Positions 8,762-18,624 of a stretch of 64,000 nt of DNA are shown piece by piece. The position numbers and the translations under genes are program-made. Source of the stretch: Tabrizicola sp. (GTDB lineage: Bacteria > Pseudomonadota > Alphaproteobacteria > Rhodobacterales > Rhodobacteraceae); NCBI RefSeq assembly GCF_030694085.1, contig NZ_JAUXZE010000056.1, positions 218,919-282,918 of the forward strand, written 5' to 3'. Below the pieces are notes generated by a model. It ran no database searches, was not told the DNA's origin, and saw nothing but the letters and a program-made list of their open reading frames with translations. Position 1 is the first letter of the stretch. Each line of letters begins with the position of its first letter.

Positions 8762-11700
8762 ATGGCGACGATTGAAGGCTCGGGCGCGGGCAGCGTTCAC
8801 ACAGGGAACGATGCCGAGAACGACTCGATCTGGGGGGCTGGCGGCGCGGACGTCCTTTATGGCGGGCCCGGCACCGGCGGCGGCAACGATTTCCTGGATG
8901 GTGGCACGGGCAGCGACGTCATTTACGGTGGTGACGGCGACGACACGTTGATCGGTGGTTCGGGCGGAGGCGACGACACGCTTTATGGCGGAGCCGGTAT
9001 CGATACCGCTGATTATAGCCGCCATCTGACCGACCTTGAGCCATCCCCTGTCTTCGTGGCCAACACCACTGCAGTCAACGTCAATTTGGCCACCGGCTTT
9101 GCCACCGGCCTTGGCACCGACCGGCTGTTCGGGATCGAGAACGTCATGACCGGCGGAGGGGCTGACACCGTAACCGGAAACGCGCAGGCGAACCTGATTT
9201 CGCTGGGCGGCGGGGCGGACACGGCGGATGGGGCCGCAGGCGACGACACGATTTTCGGCGAGGCTGGGGCGGACTCGCTGCTAGGCTCTGCAGGCAATGA
9301 CCGGCTTTTCGGCGGCGCTGATGCGGACCGTCTATTCGGTGGAATCGACAACGATTATCTGGATGGCGGCGCGGGGGTCGACCTCCTGTACGGCGGTTCG
9401 GGTCGGGATACGCTGGTCGGCGGTGAAGGCGGCGATCTGCTTGATGGCGGGCAGGGGTTCGATGTTGCGGATTACAGCGGGTCGACCAACGCAGTTCAGG
9501 TCAACCTGAGCGATGGGGCACCCGAGACCGGCGGCCATGCGGCAGGCGACACCCTGATCGGAATCGAAGGCATCATCGGTTCGGCCTTCAACGATTCCCT
9601 CGTCGGCACGTCCGATGCGAACTTCATCGATGGCGGTGACGGAGCGGACACGATTTTCGGCGGTTTCGGCAACGATTCCATAGTCGGCGGCGGTGGAAAC
9701 GACGTCATCGACGCAGGCCCGGATACTCCACCCACCGTCACCCCAGCGCCCGCCGAGAACCTGCGGCTGGACTGGGATGCCCAGCCGGGCGGTGTTGGAA
9801 CCAGTTACGAAGCGGGGTTCACCCAGCTTGTCACCGGCGCGGGCGGAACGGCCCGGATGAACGTCACGGTGACCTACACCGAAGACAACCCGAACTCGCA
9901 GTTCACCGAGGACGATGTTCCAGGCGGGGGCGCGTCCGTGCCGATCTATGCGGGAGCAACCGATTTCCCGGACGGACGCAGTTTCGACACGACGTCTGCG
10001 GGCGTGCTGTATCGGGACGGTGGACCAGGTGTCTCGGAAGTCACCATCGACTTCTCGGCCCCTGCCGGATCAGGTGTGACCGATCAGGTCAGCAATGTCT
10101 TTTTCCGCATCTCGGACGTCGACACGTCGGACACTGCCCTCGGTTTCCGCGACACGGTCACCGTCACTGCTTACGATGCATTCGGCAATCTGCTGCCGGT
10201 GACCATCACCGTCGGCTCTACCCAGCTGGAGCAAACCGGGAATACGGTCACGGCCGTCCCGCAACCCGGGGACCCGAACGGGTTCAACACCTCGCCCGGG
10301 TCTTTGACCGGGTCTATCCTCTACAACATTGCCGGTCCGGTCGCGTCGATCGTCATCCAGTACGGCGATGCCGGCACCACGGGTTCGCCGCAAGCAATCC
10401 TTGTTTCGGACATCCATTTCACGACCATCCCGGAAACAGCTGCCACGGCTGACGATGATACGGTCTCGGGCGGACTGGGTGACGACTTCCTGCAGGCCGG
10501 GCTTGGCGAGGATCTGCTTTACGGCGATGAGGGTCGTGACACCCTGTTGGGTGAGGCGGGCAACGACACGTTGTACGGCGGGGTTGAGAACGACCTGGTC
10601 TATGGCGGTACCGAAGACGATCTGGTCTATGGCGGGGCCGACGAGGACACGCTTTACGGCGATGCGGGTAACGACACTCTGTTCGGCGGCGATGGCGCGG
10701 ACCAGATCTTCGGTGGCCTGGGCAATGACAGCGTCGAGGCGGGCGATGGTGCCGACCTTGTCTACGGCGGGGACGGCAACGACCGGCTTCATTTCGGCTC
10801 GGGCGACGACACGGTCTATGGTGGCGCCGGCGATGACACGATCGACGATGTGCCGTTTGCGAACCTTGCGGGACGCAACCTGATCTATGGCGGCGACGGC
10901 AGCGACACTGTCTGGACCGGGGACGATGCGGACACGATCTACGGTGACGCTGGGCCGGATGTGCTTAACGGGGAGGGCGGGAATGACCTGATCTTCGGCG
11001 GCACTGGCAACGATCAGCTGTACGGTGGCGACGGGGTCGATACGCTTTTTGCCGACGAAGGCAACGACACGCTGTACGGCGAGCTTGGCAACGATATCCT
11101 TTACGGCGGGCTCGGGTCCGACGTGATCTATGGCGGCGACGACCGCGATCTGATTTCGGCGGCTTTTGCCGATGTCACCGGGCCCGAGAGTGTCTTTGGC
11201 GGCGGTGGCGGTGATGACAATGACACGTTGCGGGTCGACATCACCGGCTTCGGATGGGCGCGGATCGATCTGGTCTATGACCCGCTGAACGCCGAGAACG
11301 GGACGATCACCTTCTTTGCCGCCGACGGGGTTACCGTCATCGGCACGCTGACCTTCACCGACATCGAAAACCTGGTGATCGTCTGCTTTACGGCGGGTAC
11401 ACGGATATTGACCGCCGACGGGCCGGTCCCGGTCGAGACGCTGGCGGCAGGCGACATGGTGATCACGCGCGACAATGGCTTGCAGCCGCTCCGCTGGGTG
11501 GGCCGTCGCACGCTCAGCGCCATCGACCTGCAGGCCCGCCCTGAACTTCAACCGGTTCGGATCAGCGCGGGGGCGTTGGGCGCCGCTGGCCCGGAACGCA
11601 GCATCTTGCTGTCGCCGCAGCATCGCGTGTTGATCGAAGGGGCCAGAGCCGAGATGTATTTCGGCGAAAGCGAAGTCCTCGTCCCGGCAAAGCATCTGAT

Positions 11701-11965
11701 CGGCTTGGCCGAAGTGTCTCGCGCCCTGCCAGCCGAGGGCGTGACCTATGTCCACATCCTCTTTGACCGGCACGAGATCGTGCTGTCGGACGGAATCTGG
11801 ACCGAAAGCTTCCAGCCGGCCGAACGCACGCTGAACGCGCTGGAGGACGCTGCCCGCGCCGAAGTGCTGGCGCTGTTCCCCGAACTGGCCGCCGATGTGA
11901 CAAGCTTTGCGGCTGCCCGCCTGTCGCTGAAAGCGCACGAGGCGCGGGTGCTGATCTCAGCTTAA
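8762..11965 (+). CDS. RTX (hemolysin-type Ca-binding repeat) protein with C-terminal Hint domain
   Basis: Many GGxGxDxLxGG nonapeptides; C-terminus 'VCFTAGTRILTADGPVPVETLAAGDMVITRDNG...LLSPQHRVLI...HEIVLSDGIWTESFQP'. Confidence 0.92.
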   Translation: MATIEGSGAGSVHTGNDAENDSIWGAGGADVLYGGPGTGGGNDFLDGGTGSDVIYGGDGDDTLIGGSGGGDDTLYGGAGIDTADYSRHLTDLEPSPVFVANTTAVNVNLATGFATGLGTDRLFGIENVMTGGGADTVTGNAQANLISLGGGADTADGAAGDDTIFGEAGADSLLGSAGNDRLFGGADADRLFGGIDNDYLDGGAGVDLLYGGSGRDTLVGGEGGDLLDGGQGFDVADYSGSTNAVQVNLSDGAPETGGHAAGDTLIGIEGIIGSAFNDSLVGTSDANFIDGGDGADTIFGGFGNDSIVGGGGNDVIDAGPDTPPTVTPAPAENLRLDWDAQPGGVGTSYEAGFTQLVTGAGGTARMNVTVTYTEDNPNSQFTEDDVPGGGASVPIYAGATDFPDGRSFDTTSAGVLYRDGGPGVSEVTIDFSAPAGSGVTDQVSNVFFRISDVDTSDTALGFRDTVTVTAYDAFGNLLPVTITVGSTQLEQTGNTVTAVPQPGDPNGFNTSPGSLTGSILYNIAGPVASIVIQYGDAGTTGSPQAILVSDIHFTTIPETAATADDDTVSGGLGDDFLQAGLGEDLLYGDEGRDTLLGEAGNDTLYGGVENDLVYGGTEDDLVYGGADEDTLYGDAGNDTLFGGDGADQIFGGLGNDSVEAGDGADLVYGGDGNDRLHFGSGDDTVYGGAGDDTIDDVPFANLAGRNLIYGGDGSDTVWTGDDADTIYGDAGPDVLNGEGGNDLIFGGTGNDQLYGGDGVDTLFADEGNDTLYGELGNDILYGGLGSDVIYGGDDRDLISAAFADVTGPESVFGGGGGDDNDTLRVDITGFGWARIDLVYDPLNAENGTITFFAADGVTVIGTLTFTDIENLVIVCFTAGTRILTADGPVPVETLAAGDMVITRDNGLQPLRWVGRRTLSAIDLQARPELQPVRISAGALGAAGPERSILLSPQHRVLIEGARAEMYFGESEVLVPAKHLIGLAEVSRALPAEGVTYVHILFDRHEIVLSDGIWTESFQPAERTLNALEDAARAEVLALFPELAADVTSFAAARLSLKAHEARVLISA
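8818..9724 (+). repeat. RTX nonapeptide repeat array 1
   Basis: Tandem degenerate 27-nt units encoding GG-[DN]-G-x-D-x-[LI]-x. Confidence 0.85.
10447..11160 (+). repeat. RTX nonapeptide repeat array 2
   Basis: Second array 'GNDTLYGGVENDLVYGGTEDDLVYGGADEDTLYGDAGNDTLFGGDGADQIFGG...' separated from array 1 by a non-repetitive domain. Confidence 0.85.
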
Positions 11966-12571
11966 TGGCGTCGGGCGTCCGCGAAAGACCTCCCAGTCAT
12001 CCGGCGTGTCCAGGTCCAGCGTCGCCATACTGCCGGGCAAGGGCACCTGACGGACCCGGTCCGTGTGGCGCTTCAGAACGGAACGGCCACCTTCGTCCCC
12101 GGTGATGGCGGCAAGCTCGGGCCAAAGATCGCGCGGGATGATCGCAGGATGACCCGGAGTGCCATCAATCGTTCCGCCGCGCCAGATCAGATCGGGCTCG
12201 GCCCGGAACCGCGAGATAAGGTCGGCCAGGGCCTTTGGGGAAAACCCGGGCATGTCAGCGGGCAGGATCATCACCGCGTCTTCTGGACCAGCCTCGCCGA
12301 TCGCGGAAATTCCCCGTACGATCGAGCGCGACATGCCCTGCGCTGCATCCGGGACGTCCACCACCGTCACCGGAAGATCCGCGACCGCCGCACGCCGCGC
12401 GGCGGCGGCGGGCGGCAGGGTGACCAGGACCGGGGCACCGCTGGCAAGTGCCGTCTCAGTCACCAGCCGCAGGATCGGTCGGCCCCTGATCGTCTGCAAA
12501 AGCTTGTCGGCCCCGCGCATCCGCGAGGACGCTCCGGCAGCAAGCACAAGGATATGGACGGTCGGTCGCAT
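11957..12571 (-). CDS. Nucleotidyltransferase family protein (MocA-like molybdenum cofactor cytidylyl/guanylyltransferase)
   Basis: 'HILVLAAGASSRMRGADKLLQTIRGRPILRLV...MILPADMPGFSPKAL...GTPGHPAIIPRDL'. Confidence 0.87.
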   Translation of the reverse strand: MRPTVHILVLAAGASSRMRGADKLLQTIRGRPILRLVTETALASGAPVLVTLPPAAAARRAAVADLPVTVVDVPDAAQGMSRSIVRGISAIGEAGPEDAVMILPADMPGFSPKALADLISRFRAEPDLIWRGGTIDGTPGHPAIIPRDLWPELAAITGDEGGRSVLKRHTDRVRQVPLPGSMATLDLDTPDDWEVFRGRPTPLS

Positions 12572-12624
12572 GGGTAATGCTCCATCCGCCCCGGCCCAAT
12601 TGTCAAGCGCGGCGTGACGCTACG

Positions 12625-15045
12625 TCAAGCGCGCATCCGGCCGCCGTCGTCCCACAGCGGGGCCAAGTGGACACGCGCCTTGCGACGCTCGCCAAGGATC
12701 TCGACTTCCAGCTCAAGCCCGTCCTGCACCCGGTCGGCCGGGATGAAGCCCTGGGCGACCGACTTTCCGGTCCAATGGCTGTATCCGCCCGAGGTGCACC
12801 AGCCCACGACCGCGCCGTCCAGCCAGATCGGCTCCCAGGCCACGACGTCGGCGTCACTGGCATCGACCACGATGGGCACCAGCTTGCGCGACGGGCCTTC
12901 GGCCTTTTCTTTCGTCGCAGCGGCCTTGCCGATCCAGTCGGCGGGTTTGTTCCAGCTGATGAAGCGGTCCAGCCCGGTTTCCGCAGGCGTGTAATCCGGG
13001 CTGAATTCGCGCCCCCAGGAACCGAACCACTTGTCCAGCCGGAGTGACATCATCGCCCGCATCCCGAAGGGTCGGATGCCCAGGTCCTGACCGGCGACCC
13101 AGAGCGTGTCCCACAACTGACGGACCGACATGTGGTCCGTAAAGATCTCGTAGCCCAGGTCGGCGGTGTAGCTGACGCGCTGGACGATGCAGTTGGCCAT
13201 ACCGACGGTCATGCGGCGGACGTCCATGAACTTGAACGCCTCGGCGCTGACGTCGCTGCGGGTGACGCGCGACAAAAGCTCACGCGCCTTCGGGCCCGCG
13301 ATGGTAAAGCCCGACCGCGCGTCCGAGATGTTGTCAACCCGGACGTCCTCCATCGCGTTCTGCTCGAACCAGCGCGCGTGCCAGCCTTGGGCACCATAGC
13401 TTGCGGTCAGCTGGAACTCGGTCTCCGACAGGCAGGACACGGTGAAGTCACCGATGATCTTGCCGGAATGGGCCAGCATCGGGGTCAGCGACAACCGGCC
13501 CGGCTTCGGGATGCGGCCGGCCATGATCCGGTCCAGCCAGGCCCGGGCATTGGGGCCGGTGACGGAATACTTGCCAAAGTTCTGCAATTCGTTGATGCCG
13601 ACGCCTTCGCGCACCGCCATCACTTCCTGACGCGTCGCCTCCCAGGCGTTCGATCGTTTGAAGGTCGGCGTCTCATAGCGCGGCTCGCCGGGCAGGGCGT
13701 AGTAGTTCGGCACTTCCAGCCCGTACTGCTGGCCCCAGACCGCGCCCAGCTTGTCGTTGATGTCGTACATCGGCGTGGTGCGGAACGGGCGGGCGGCGGG
13801 GCGTTCCTCGTTCGGGTAACCGACCGAAAAGCGCATCTGGTAGTTCTCGATCACCTTCGGCACGGTGTATCCGGGCGTGGTCCAGGTGCCGAAGCGGCTG
13901 ACGTCAAAGCCGCGCGGGTCACGTTCGACCTCGCCTTCGATCATCCACTGCGCCAGCGCCAGACCCATGCCGCCGCCCTGCGAAAAGCCCGCCATCACCG
14001 CGCAGGCCGACCAGTAGTTGCGCAGACCCTGGACCGGGCCGATCAGCGGGTTGCCGTCAGGGGCAAAGGTGAAGGGTCCGTGGATCACCCGCTTGACCCC
14101 GGTGCGCTCCAGCACCGGGAAGCGGCGGTAGGCGAAGTTGACGCTGTCCTCGATCTTGTCGAACTGTTCGTTCAGAAGCTCATGGCCGAAATTCCACGGG
14201 GTGCCGTCCACGGCCCAGGGTTCGCAGGGTTTCTCATAGAACCCGATGCAAAGGCCGCGACCTTCCTGACGCAGGTAGGACTCGCCACCCGGGTCCATCA
14301 CATGCGGGAACTCGCGGCCCGATTTCAGGATTTCCATGATCTCGGGGATGTCGTCGGTGACCAGGTATTGATGCGCCATTGGCAACAGTGGCAGGTAAAC
14401 CCCCGCCATTGCCCCAATCTCCCGCGCCCAAAGGCCGCCCGCGTTCACCAGATGCTCGCAGGTGACGGTGCCCTTTTCGGTGACGACTTCCCAGCCGCCC
14501 CTGGTCGGGTTCGTCTCCAGCACGCGGTTGTGCAGCACGATCTCCGCGCCCCCCATCCGTGCGGCCTTGGCATAGGCATGGGTGGTGCCCGAGGGATCAA
14601 GGTGGCCGTCCAGCGGGTCATAAAGCGCGCCGACGATGCCTTCGAGGTTGACCATACCGTCGGTGAACTTGTTGATCTCTTCCGGCCCGAGGATTTCGGT
14701 ATCAAGGCCCATGTAGCGGTGCTTGGCGCGTTCGGCCTTCAACTGGTCGAAACGCTCGTTGTTGTCGGCAAGGGTGATCCCGCCCACATGGTGCAGCCCG
14801 CAGGACATGCCGGTGATCGCCTCCAGCTCTTTGTACAGCCGGATCGTGTAGCCCTGCAGGGCGGCCATGTTGGTGTCGCCGTTCAGCGTGTGAAACCCGC
14901 CCGCCGCATGCCAGGTCGATCCTGAGGTCAGTTCCGACCGTTCGATCAGCATGACATCCGACCAGCCAAGCTTGGTCAGGTGATAGAGGACCGAGCAGCC
15001 GACAACGCCGCCGCCAATCACCACCACACGCGCATGGGTTTTCAT
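12625..15045 (-). CDS. FAD-dependent oxidoreductase with GcvT-type C-terminal domain (dimethylglycine/sarcosine dehydrogenase-like)
   Basis: 'ARVVVIGGGVVGCSVLYHLTKLGWSDVMLIERSELTSGSTWHAAGG' DAO domain plus aminomethyltransferase-type C-terminus. Confidence 0.92.
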   Translation of the reverse strand: MKTHARVVVIGGGVVGCSVLYHLTKLGWSDVMLIERSELTSGSTWHAAGGFHTLNGDTNMAALQGYTIRLYKELEAITGMSCGLHHVGGITLADNNERFDQLKAERAKHRYMGLDTEILGPEEINKFTDGMVNLEGIVGALYDPLDGHLDPSGTTHAYAKAARMGGAEIVLHNRVLETNPTRGGWEVVTEKGTVTCEHLVNAGGLWAREIGAMAGVYLPLLPMAHQYLVTDDIPEIMEILKSGREFPHVMDPGGESYLRQEGRGLCIGFYEKPCEPWAVDGTPWNFGHELLNEQFDKIEDSVNFAYRRFPVLERTGVKRVIHGPFTFAPDGNPLIGPVQGLRNYWSACAVMAGFSQGGGMGLALAQWMIEGEVERDPRGFDVSRFGTWTTPGYTVPKVIENYQMRFSVGYPNEERPAARPFRTTPMYDINDKLGAVWGQQYGLEVPNYYALPGEPRYETPTFKRSNAWEATRQEVMAVREGVGINELQNFGKYSVTGPNARAWLDRIMAGRIPKPGRLSLTPMLAHSGKIIGDFTVSCLSETEFQLTASYGAQGWHARWFEQNAMEDVRVDNISDARSGFTIAGPKARELLSRVTRSDVSAEAFKFMDVRRMTVGMANCIVQRVSYTADLGYEIFTDHMSVRQLWDTLWVAGQDLGIRPFGMRAMMSLRLDKWFGSWGREFSPDYTPAETGLDRFISWNKPADWIGKAAATKEKAEGPSRKLVPIVVDASDADVVAWEPIWLDGAVVGWCTSGGYSHWTGKSVAQGFIPADRVQDGLELEVEILGERRKARVHLAPLWDDGGRMRA

Positions 15046-15163
15046 CGCAAGTCTCCCCGCCCTATCCGGTTTTGCCGCACCATGACGGGGCAGGGGCCGG
15101 AAGGCATTAGGATTTGCGACAAAAAATGTCGCGGCCAGACAGTGAAGCCGGGCCGCGCGGGGC

Positions 15164-16468
15164 TTACTTCTCGGGGATCAACCCGCGGGGGGCGAAGCGC
15201 ATGACGAGAAGGAGGACGACGCCCAGGGTCAGCAGGCGCATATGCGCGGCAGTGTCCTTCAGATGGTCCTTCAGGTCGCCAGCGGGCAGGCCTGCCGTGA
15301 TCGCGCCCATGACTTGCGGCCCCAGGAACTCGACCGCGAGGTAGAGCCAGCCGATCAAGAGCCCCCCCAGGATCGAACCCCAGTTGTTGCCGGACCCTCC
15401 CACGATCACCATCACCCAGATCAGGAAGGTAAAGCGCAAGGGCAAGTAGGACGGCGGGGTCAGCTGACCCTCCATCGAGGTCAGCATGGCGCCCGCCAGA
15501 CCCACCACGGCCGAGCCGATGATGAAGATCTGCAAGTGGCGGAACTTCACGTCCTTGCCCATCGCGGCGGCGGAAATCTCGTTGTCGCGAATGGCGCGGA
15601 CAGTGCGGCCCCAGGGGCTGTTCAGCGCCCGCTCGCAGCCCCAGACCAGCAGGATCAGCACCAGGCCGAACATGCTGGCGTAGAGCAGTTTGACGAAGAT
15701 GGTCGAAGCGGTGATCGGGTCGGCACCGATGGTCGCCACCTGATCCAGGAATGTGGGGTTGACTTGCAGGTCGATCTCGTAGGGGACCGGCCAGGGGCGG
15801 GGCAGGTCGATCAGGTTCTTCACGCCGCGCGCCAGCCAATCCTCGTTCCGAAGGATGGTCACGATGATCTCGGCGATACCCAGAGTGGCGATGGCGAGGT
15901 AGTCTTCACGCAGGCCAAGGGCGATCTTGCCGATGACCCAGGCGGCAGCCGCAGCCATCAGCGCGCCCACGGGCCAGGCGACCAGCGAGTTCAGGCCGAG
16001 GCCACCGATGTTGCCGGCCTGGGCGGGATTGTTCGCTTCGACCGCGATGACGCCGGGGTCAAGGATCATGCGGTAGATGAAGAACGCCACGACCAGATAA
16101 AGGGCAAGCGCCAGCGCGCGGTTGGTCCCTGGCTTGAGACGGCGGTAAAGCCAGGTCGCGAAGGCGATGGCAACGGCCCCGAACAGCAGCGCCTCCACGA
16201 TCTGCGGACCGCCTGCGGCCCAGCCCTCGGGCACCGGCTTGGCCGAGACCAGCACAACAGCAAGGCCCCCCAGAGCGACCGATCCGACGATGCCGGTCGA
16301 GAACAGTCCCGCATAGCCCCACTGGATGTTCACCCCGATCGCCATGATGCAGGACAGAAGTGCCAGGTTCAGAATGTTCAGCGACAGGTTCCAGCTTTGG
16401 AACACCCCTGTCAGGATGAACAGCAGGGCCACACCGGCAAAGAGGAACAGGTTGCGATACCGTGCCAT
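15164..16468 (-). CDS. Branched-chain amino acid-type ABC transporter permease (LivM-like)
   Basis: Multi-TM protein, 'GLREDYLAIATLGIAEIIVTILRNEDWLARG...GRTVRAIRDNEISAAAMGKDV...GGSGNNWGSILGG'. Confidence 0.9.
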   Translation of the reverse strand: MARYRNLFLFAGVALLFILTGVFQSWNLSLNILNLALLSCIMAIGVNIQWGYAGLFSTGIVGSVALGGLAVVLVSAKPVPEGWAAGGPQIVEALLFGAVAIAFATWLYRRLKPGTNRALALALYLVVAFFIYRMILDPGVIAVEANNPAQAGNIGGLGLNSLVAWPVGALMAAAAAWVIGKIALGLREDYLAIATLGIAEIIVTILRNEDWLARGVKNLIDLPRPWPVPYEIDLQVNPTFLDQVATIGADPITASTIFVKLLYASMFGLVLILLVWGCERALNSPWGRTVRAIRDNEISAAAMGKDVKFRHLQIFIIGSAVVGLAGAMLTSMEGQLTPPSYLPLRFTFLIWVMVIVGGSGNNWGSILGGLLIGWLYLAVEFLGPQVMGAITAGLPAGDLKDHLKDTAAHMRLLTLGVVLLLVMRFAPRGLIPEK

Positions 16469-16469
16469 T

Positions 16470-17495
16470 TCACTTGCCTCCGAAGATGCCCTGCGGGCGG
16501 AACAGCAGGACCAGGATCAGGATCGAGAAACTGACCGCGACCTTGTAGTCGGTCGACAGCGCCTGATAGAGGCCGTCGCCCAGCCAGTCCGGCGGGACAA
16601 GATAGCCAAGGATCTTCTTCCAGGCGCTGGTAACGATCAGTTCCGAGAAGGCGACGATGAAGCTGCCGATCACGGCCCCCACCGGCGAGCCGAGGCCCCC
16701 CACAACCGCTGCGGCGAACATCGGCATCAAGAGGCTGAAATAGACGATCCCGCGGTAGGACTTGTCCAGGCCATAAAGCGTGCCCGCGATGCAAGCCAGC
16801 GCCCCGGCGATGATCCAGGTGATCATGACCACGCGTTCGGGGTTGATGCCGGACAGAAGCGCCAGATCCTCGTTGTCGGAATAGGCCCGCATTGACTTGC
16901 CGGTGCGGGTCCTTTGCAGGAACCAGAACAGAGCCGCGCAGCAGATCACCGCCGCTACGACCGAGATCGCCGCCGTCGTCTTGATCGCCAGCGGCTCGGC
17001 GAGCCCCGACCAGGCCTTGAAGTCCTGGGGGTTCAGCATCATCCGCGCGCCGTCGGTGAAGTTCTGCTCGGACGTGCCGATGATCAGGCGGACCAGGCCG
17101 TTCATCACGAACATGACGCCGGTCGAGACGATGACGACGATGATCGGCTTGGCGCGTTGCTTGCGGTAGAAGCGGTAGACCACCCGGTCGGTCCCCAGCA
17201 CCATCGCAATGGTGACAAGGATGCCAAGCGGCAGCGCCAGTAGCGCGGTCGGCAGCGGACCCGCTGTGATGCCCATCGACTGGAACCACCAGGTAAACAG
17301 GATGACGAAGGCCGTCCCGAAGGCCATCGTGTCGCCATGCGCAAAGTTGGAAAAGCGCAGGACGCTGAAGATCAGCGTGATGCCAAGCGCCCCCAACGCA
17401 AGCTGGCTGCCATAGGCGAGGCCAGGCACGACGATGAAGTTCAGGAACGCGACGAGTGCGTTGAGGATGTCCATCAGTTCGACTCCGTCCGGCAC
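16470..17495 (-). CDS. Branched-chain amino acid-type ABC transporter permease (LivH-like)
   Basis: 'GSQLALGALGITLIFSVLRFSNFAHGDTMAFG...GIVYFSLLMPMFAAAVVGGLGSPVGAVIGS'. Confidence 0.9.
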   Translation of the reverse strand: MPDGVELMDILNALVAFLNFIVVPGLAYGSQLALGALGITLIFSVLRFSNFAHGDTMAFGTAFVILFTWWFQSMGITAGPLPTALLALPLGILVTIAMVLGTDRVVYRFYRKQRAKPIIVVIVSTGVMFVMNGLVRLIIGTSEQNFTDGARMMLNPQDFKAWSGLAEPLAIKTTAAISVVAAVICCAALFWFLQRTRTGKSMRAYSDNEDLALLSGINPERVVMITWIIAGALACIAGTLYGLDKSYRGIVYFSLLMPMFAAAVVGGLGSPVGAVIGSFIVAFSELIVTSAWKKILGYLVPPDWLGDGLYQALSTDYKVAVSFSILILVLLFRPQGIFGGK

Positions 17496-17854
17496 GTGCC
17501 GCGCAGGGTATTTGAAAGTATTTCGGTTCCCGAACTGTAGTGTGCCGTCAAAGTCAGGCCGCCCTGATCGTGCAGCATCAAGAGCAGTGTGTTGTTCGGG
17601 CCGGGTGTTCCGGCAAATACCTGCGCTGCCTGGATGTGGGCAAGTTCGGTCAGCACGACCACATTCCCCTCAATCTCGTGCTCGACGCCGCCATCGACCG
17701 GCCGCACCCAGGCGGTACGCGGGTCGGCGAAAGCAACACAGGCTCCTCCAGTCTCGCAATCCTCGGCAAGCATGCAGACCTGCTCGCCCGCCCAGGCAGA
17801 TTGCGTGGCAAGCAGCAGCAGAGCCACGGGCGCGGAAACCGACCTTATACCCAT
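17474..17854 (-). CDS. Hypothetical secreted protein within liv operon
   Basis: Start 'MGIRSVSAPVALLLLATQSAWAGEQVCML' signal-peptide-like; sits between livF and livH, overlaps livH start. Confidence 0.6.
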   Translation of the reverse strand: MGIRSVSAPVALLLLATQSAWAGEQVCMLAEDCETGGACVAFADPRTAWVRPVDGGVEHEIEGNVVVLTELAHIQAAQVFAGTPGPNNTLLLMLHDQGGLTLTAHYSSGTEILSNTLRGTCRTESN

Positions 17855-17858
17855 CCCG

Positions 17859-18572
17859 TCAGCCCCCCAGGAAGGATTTGCGCACATCCGGGTCGGCAAG
17901 AAGCGCCTGCCCGCTGTCGGTATAGCGGTTGCGGCCCTGCACCAGCACAAAGCCCTTGTCGGCTATGTCCAGGGCCTGGCGGGCGTTCTGTTCAACCATC
18001 AGGATGGAAATCCCGGTGCGGGCGATCTCGATGATGCGGTCGAAAAGTTCGTCCATGACGATGGGGCTGACCCCGGCGGTGGGTTCGTCCAGCATCAGGA
18101 CCTTGGGCTGGGTCATCAGCGCCCGGCCCACGGCAACCTGCTGGCGCTGGCCGCCCGACAGTTCCCCCGCCTTTTGATAGCGCTTCTGCTTCAGGATCGG
18201 AAACAGACCGTAGATCTGTTCCATCGTGTCGCGGATCGTGTCGTCCTGCCGGATGAAAGCGCCCATCTCCAGGTTTTCTTCCACAGTCATCCCGGTGAAG
18301 ATGTTGTGGGTCTGCGGCACAAAGCCCATGCCCTTGCGGACCCGCGCCTGGGGCGAAAGCGAGGTAATATCCTCGCCCATCAGCTTCACGCTGCCCTGGC
18401 GCAGCTTCAGCATCCCGAAAACGGCCTTCATCGCCGTGGACTTGCCCGCACCGTTCGGACCGACGATGACCGCGATCTCGCCCGGCTCTACTGCCAGAGT
18501 GCAGTCATGCAGGATGTCGACCGCGCCATAGCCGCCGGTCATGTTCTCACCGATCAGGAAGGGTGCGCTCAT
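17859..18572 (-). CDS. ABC transporter ATP-binding protein (LivF-like)
   Basis: Walker A 'VGPNGAGKSTAMKAVFG', signature 'LSGGQRQQVAVGRAL', Walker B 'VLMLDEPTAG'. Confidence 0.92.
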   Translation of the reverse strand: MSAPFLIGENMTGGYGAVDILHDCTLAVEPGEIAVIVGPNGAGKSTAMKAVFGMLKLRQGSVKLMGEDITSLSPQARVRKGMGFVPQTHNIFTGMTVEENLEMGAFIRQDDTIRDTMEQIYGLFPILKQKRYQKAGELSGGQRQQVAVGRALMTQPKVLMLDEPTAGVSPIVMDELFDRIIEIARTGISILMVEQNARQALDIADKGFVLVQGRNRYTDSGQALLADPDVRKSFLGG

Positions 18573-18624
18573 TCGGAAGGGTCCAGTTGCGGGGCCGGGA
18601 TGTGACGATACGAAACGGCGCGCA

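Noticed and set aside
8818-11160. Repetitive DNA considered as a satellite or CRISPR-like array
   Set aside because: 27-nt periodicity is explained by RTX nonapeptides in a single ORF.
10070-11938. 622-aa antisense ORF opposite the RTX-Hint gene
   Set aside because: Mirror of the high-GC RTX coding frame; composition and sense-strand motifs clearly support the + strand gene only.
13132-14925. 597-aa + strand ORF opposite the FAD/GcvT oxidoreductase
   Set aside because: Antisense artefact of GC-rich codon usage; no recognisable domains, sense strand strongly supported.
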